Assembly: GCA_011051425.1 (NCBI GenBank) | Contig: DRLF01000479.1 | Span: forward strand, 1-7,607 | Source of the DNA: Thiolapillus brandeum | Lineage (GTDB): Bacteria > Pseudomonadota > Gammaproteobacteria > Chromatiales > Chromatiaceae | DNA: 7,607 bases | Direction of reading: 5' to 3' | In this document: piece after piece, positions 6,182 to 7,607 of the stretch | How the letters are laid out: each line of letters starts with the position of its first letter | Numbering within the stretch: position 1 is the first letter of the stretch | Translations under genes and position numbers: made by a program | The notes under the pieces: generated by a model | The model's database searches: none | Told to the model about the DNA's origin: nothing | The model's input: the letters and a program-made list of their open reading frames with translations, nothing else

Positions 6182-7086
6182 AAATCCTGCGTTATCTGGT
6201 CATCGCCCTGGCGCTGGGCTTCATGGGCATGATGACCGCGGAAATCTGGCCACAGATCCAGAACCTGGATTTCAGGCTGCGGGCCGGGCCAACCTTATTG
6301 TCACTGCTGTTGCTGGTGCTGCTGTTCCTGCTCGACGCCTATGGCTGGCTGCTCATTCTTTCTTCGCTCAACCATTCTCCCCCCAAACTGGACAATATCC
6401 GCGTCTGGCTGCTGTCATCGGTGGCGCGCTATCTGCCGGGGGGCATCTGGTCCTATGTCTCCCGGGCGGAAATGACCTATAAGCAGGGTGTTGACATGGC
6501 CAGCATCGGCGTGGCCTTGTATCTGGAAACCATACTGCTTGCCGCCTCCTCACTGGTGGTCGGCCTGCCGGCCCTGGCCATGGCCGGGGGCTATGAATTG
6601 CAATGGTGGTATTTGCTGCCTGTCGCCGCCTTGTCCGTGGCAAGCTTCCATCCAGCATTTCTGGGACTTGCCCGTCGGCTCCCTGGCCGCATGGGTGCGA
6701 GTTTCTCCCGGGTCACCCTGCCTGCCTTCTCCCGCATGGCCTGGCTCTATCTCTATTATCTGGCTTTCTGGTGCCTGTTCGGCCTGGTGTTCGCCCTGTT
6801 CGCGGACATGCTGCATCCCCTGTACGGAAAAGACTGGTTGGCCGTCGGCTCCAGCATCGCCCTGGGATTTTTTGCCGGTTTTGTCATGATCTTCGTCCCC
6901 GGCGGCATCGGCGTCCGGGAATCCGCGCTCTTTCTGCTGCTGGAGCCCTGGATATCCGCGCCCGACGCGCTGCTGGTTTCCCTGGGCTCCCGTCTGTGGA
7001 TCATGGCGGGGGAAGGATTGTCCCTGGCTCTGGCCGAAGCCCTGTTTCAACTCAGAAAACACCTCAGGCCCATCCGGCGGACATGA
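6178..7086 (+). CDS. YbhN/UPF0104-type integral membrane protein (LPG-synthase TM domain, flippase-like)
   Basis: This is a 302-residue inner-membrane protein with about eight hydrophobic segments (starting near 4-22 and 38-63). Two family blocks are plain: RYLPGGIWSYVSR (84-96) and FVPGGIGVRES (239-249). They are typical of the lysylphosphatidylglycerol-synthase transmembrane/UPF0104 family. Full LPG synthases (MprF) are far longer and have a soluble aminoacyl-transfer domain, which is absent here, so aminoacylation is unlikely. The membrane half of MprF acts as a lipid flippase, and stand-alone members often sit in glycan loci, so a lipid or glycolipid transport role is inferred. The gene begins inside the stop of the acyltransferase (ATGA), so the two are co-expressed and probably act in one pathway. 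It ends 3 bases before the stop of the convergent radical SAM gene. The third positions of codons are strongly G/C compared with the left half of the window. Confidence 0.82.
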   Translation: MKILRYLVIALALGFMGMMTAEIWPQIQNLDFRLRAGPTLLSLLLLVLLFLLDAYGWLLILSSLNHSPPKLDNIRVWLLSSVARYLPGGIWSYVSRAEMTYKQGVDMASIGVALYLETILLAASSLVVGLPALAMAGGYELQWWYLLPVAALSVASFHPAFLGLARRLPGRMGASFSRVTLPAFSRMAWLYLYYLAFWCLFGLVFALFADMLHPLYGKDWLAVGSSIALGFFAGFVMIFVPGGIGVRESALFLLLEPWISAPDALLVSLGSRLWIMAGEGLSLALAEALFQLRKHLRPIRRT

Positions 7087-7089
7087 GAC

Positions 7090-7607
7090 TCAGGAGCTTT
7101 CCCTGGCCTGCCGGGCCGGTTGGGTATCCAGCTGCACTTCCTGGGCCACTTCGATGAAGGACGGACGAATGCCCGTGCGCATGCAGTCGTAGCAGGCGAT
7201 GTCGGACTTTTCCAGGGGCAGCTTCTTGCGCGTTCTGGCGATGATCCTTCTGGAGGTGCGGAAATGGTCGTTGTTCCATATTTCCATGAAGGAGTCATCA
7301 TCGACATTGCCAAAATCGTCCTTCTTGAAAAAGGTGTAACAGCAGGGCGCCACGCCACCATCGGCACGGACGTTCAGGTGGGACCAGGGACGGTCGCAGT
7401 TGTACAGGCGTTCCGGGTTGCCCAGGTCGGTGCGGTATCTGGGATCCGTCGCGGCCCAGTTTTCGTCCTCGACGTAGGCGGGCAACGGCGTGAACTTGTT
7501 GATGCCCATTTCATAGGCCATTCTTTCCGTGGCTTCCAGTTCGTGTTCGTTGTGCCGGAACACGATGAACTGCCATTCCACGAACGGCTTCCCCGACGCA
7601 TGTTCCC
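7090..7607 (-). CDS. Radical SAM protein with C-terminal SPASM domain (5' part outside the window)
   Basis: This is the C-terminal 171 or so residues of a radical SAM enzyme. The reading frame stays open to the window edge, so the GTG at 7581 is internal and the CxxxCxxC SAM-cluster motif lies beyond the window. The visible part starts at the end of the TIM barrel (KPFVEWQFIVFRHNEHEL, a classic late barrel strand). It continues into a SPASM-type auxiliary cluster domain: CDRPWSHLNVRADGGVAPCC, then FGNV and SFMEIWNNDHFRTSRRI, then CYDC, supplying ligands for an extra Fe-S cluster. A short acidic and Gln/Ala-rich tail ends ARESS. SPASM proteins of this sort occur in peptide-modifying systems and, commonly, in surface-polysaccharide and lipid loci with glycosyltransferases. 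The latter suits this context, but the substrate is unknown. The gene converges on the YbhN-type gene with 3 bases between stops and no terminator there. Confidence 0.88.
   Translation of the reverse strand, partial: EHASGKPFVEWQFIVFRHNEHELEATERMAYEMGINKFTPLPAYVEDENWAATDPRYRTDLGNPERLYNCDRPWSHLNVRADGGVAPCCYTFFKKDDFGNVDDDSFMEIWNNDHFRTSRRIIARTRKKLPLEKSDIACYDCMRTGIRPSFIEVAQEVQLDTQPARQARESS

Noticed and set aside
6550..7062. 170-codon minus-strand frame opposite the YbhN-type gene
   Set aside because: The low-complexity Gln/Gly/Glu-rich translation is expected opposite a GC-rich membrane-protein gene. The plus strand has clear family motifs.

Overview
The window looks like chromosomal DNA from a gammaproteobacterium. 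The evidence is a type IV pilin with a class III leader behind a sigma-54-type promoter, a REP-like repeat pair common in such genomes, and moderately GC-rich genes that become visibly more GC-rich toward the right end. The genus cannot be named from the sequence.

Layout. Bases 1-356 hold no gene, only a REP-like inverted pair and the leader of the first gene. Bases 357-2327 (+) encode a soluble TPR plus SPINDLY/O-GlcNAc-transferase-type glycosyltransferase (GT41-like). It converges on a type IV major pilin gene (2424-2849, -). The gap between them carries a bidirectional terminator and a second hairpin. The pilin gene has a good sigma-54 -24/-12 element and several TGTCA/TGACA motifs upstream. 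Next to it, on the same strand, is a 651-residue polytopic membrane protein (3084-5039, -) with GT-C glycosyltransferase hallmarks and a TPR-like C-terminal part. It has its own sigma-70-like promoter near 5175-5203.

A 392-base gap (5040-5431) then separates a divergent two-gene unit. This comprises a hexapeptide-repeat acyltransferase (5432-6181, +) and, overlapping it by ATGA, a YbhN/UPF0104-type membrane protein (6178-7086, +). The C-terminal half of a radical SAM/SPASM protein (complement 7090 to beyond 7607) converges on this unit with a 3-base gap.

How they may work together. The left two thirds can be read as a pilin and surface glycosylation neighbourhood: the pilin lies between a cytoplasmic GT41-type transferase and a membrane GT-C/TPR protein of the kind that uses lipid-linked sugars, as TfpW does for some Pseudomonas pilins. 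That link is inferred from adjacency and family knowledge; no sequence feature proves it. The right third resembles the accessory part of a surface-polysaccharide or lipid-modification locus (O-acyltransferase, flippase-like membrane protein, radical SAM enzyme).
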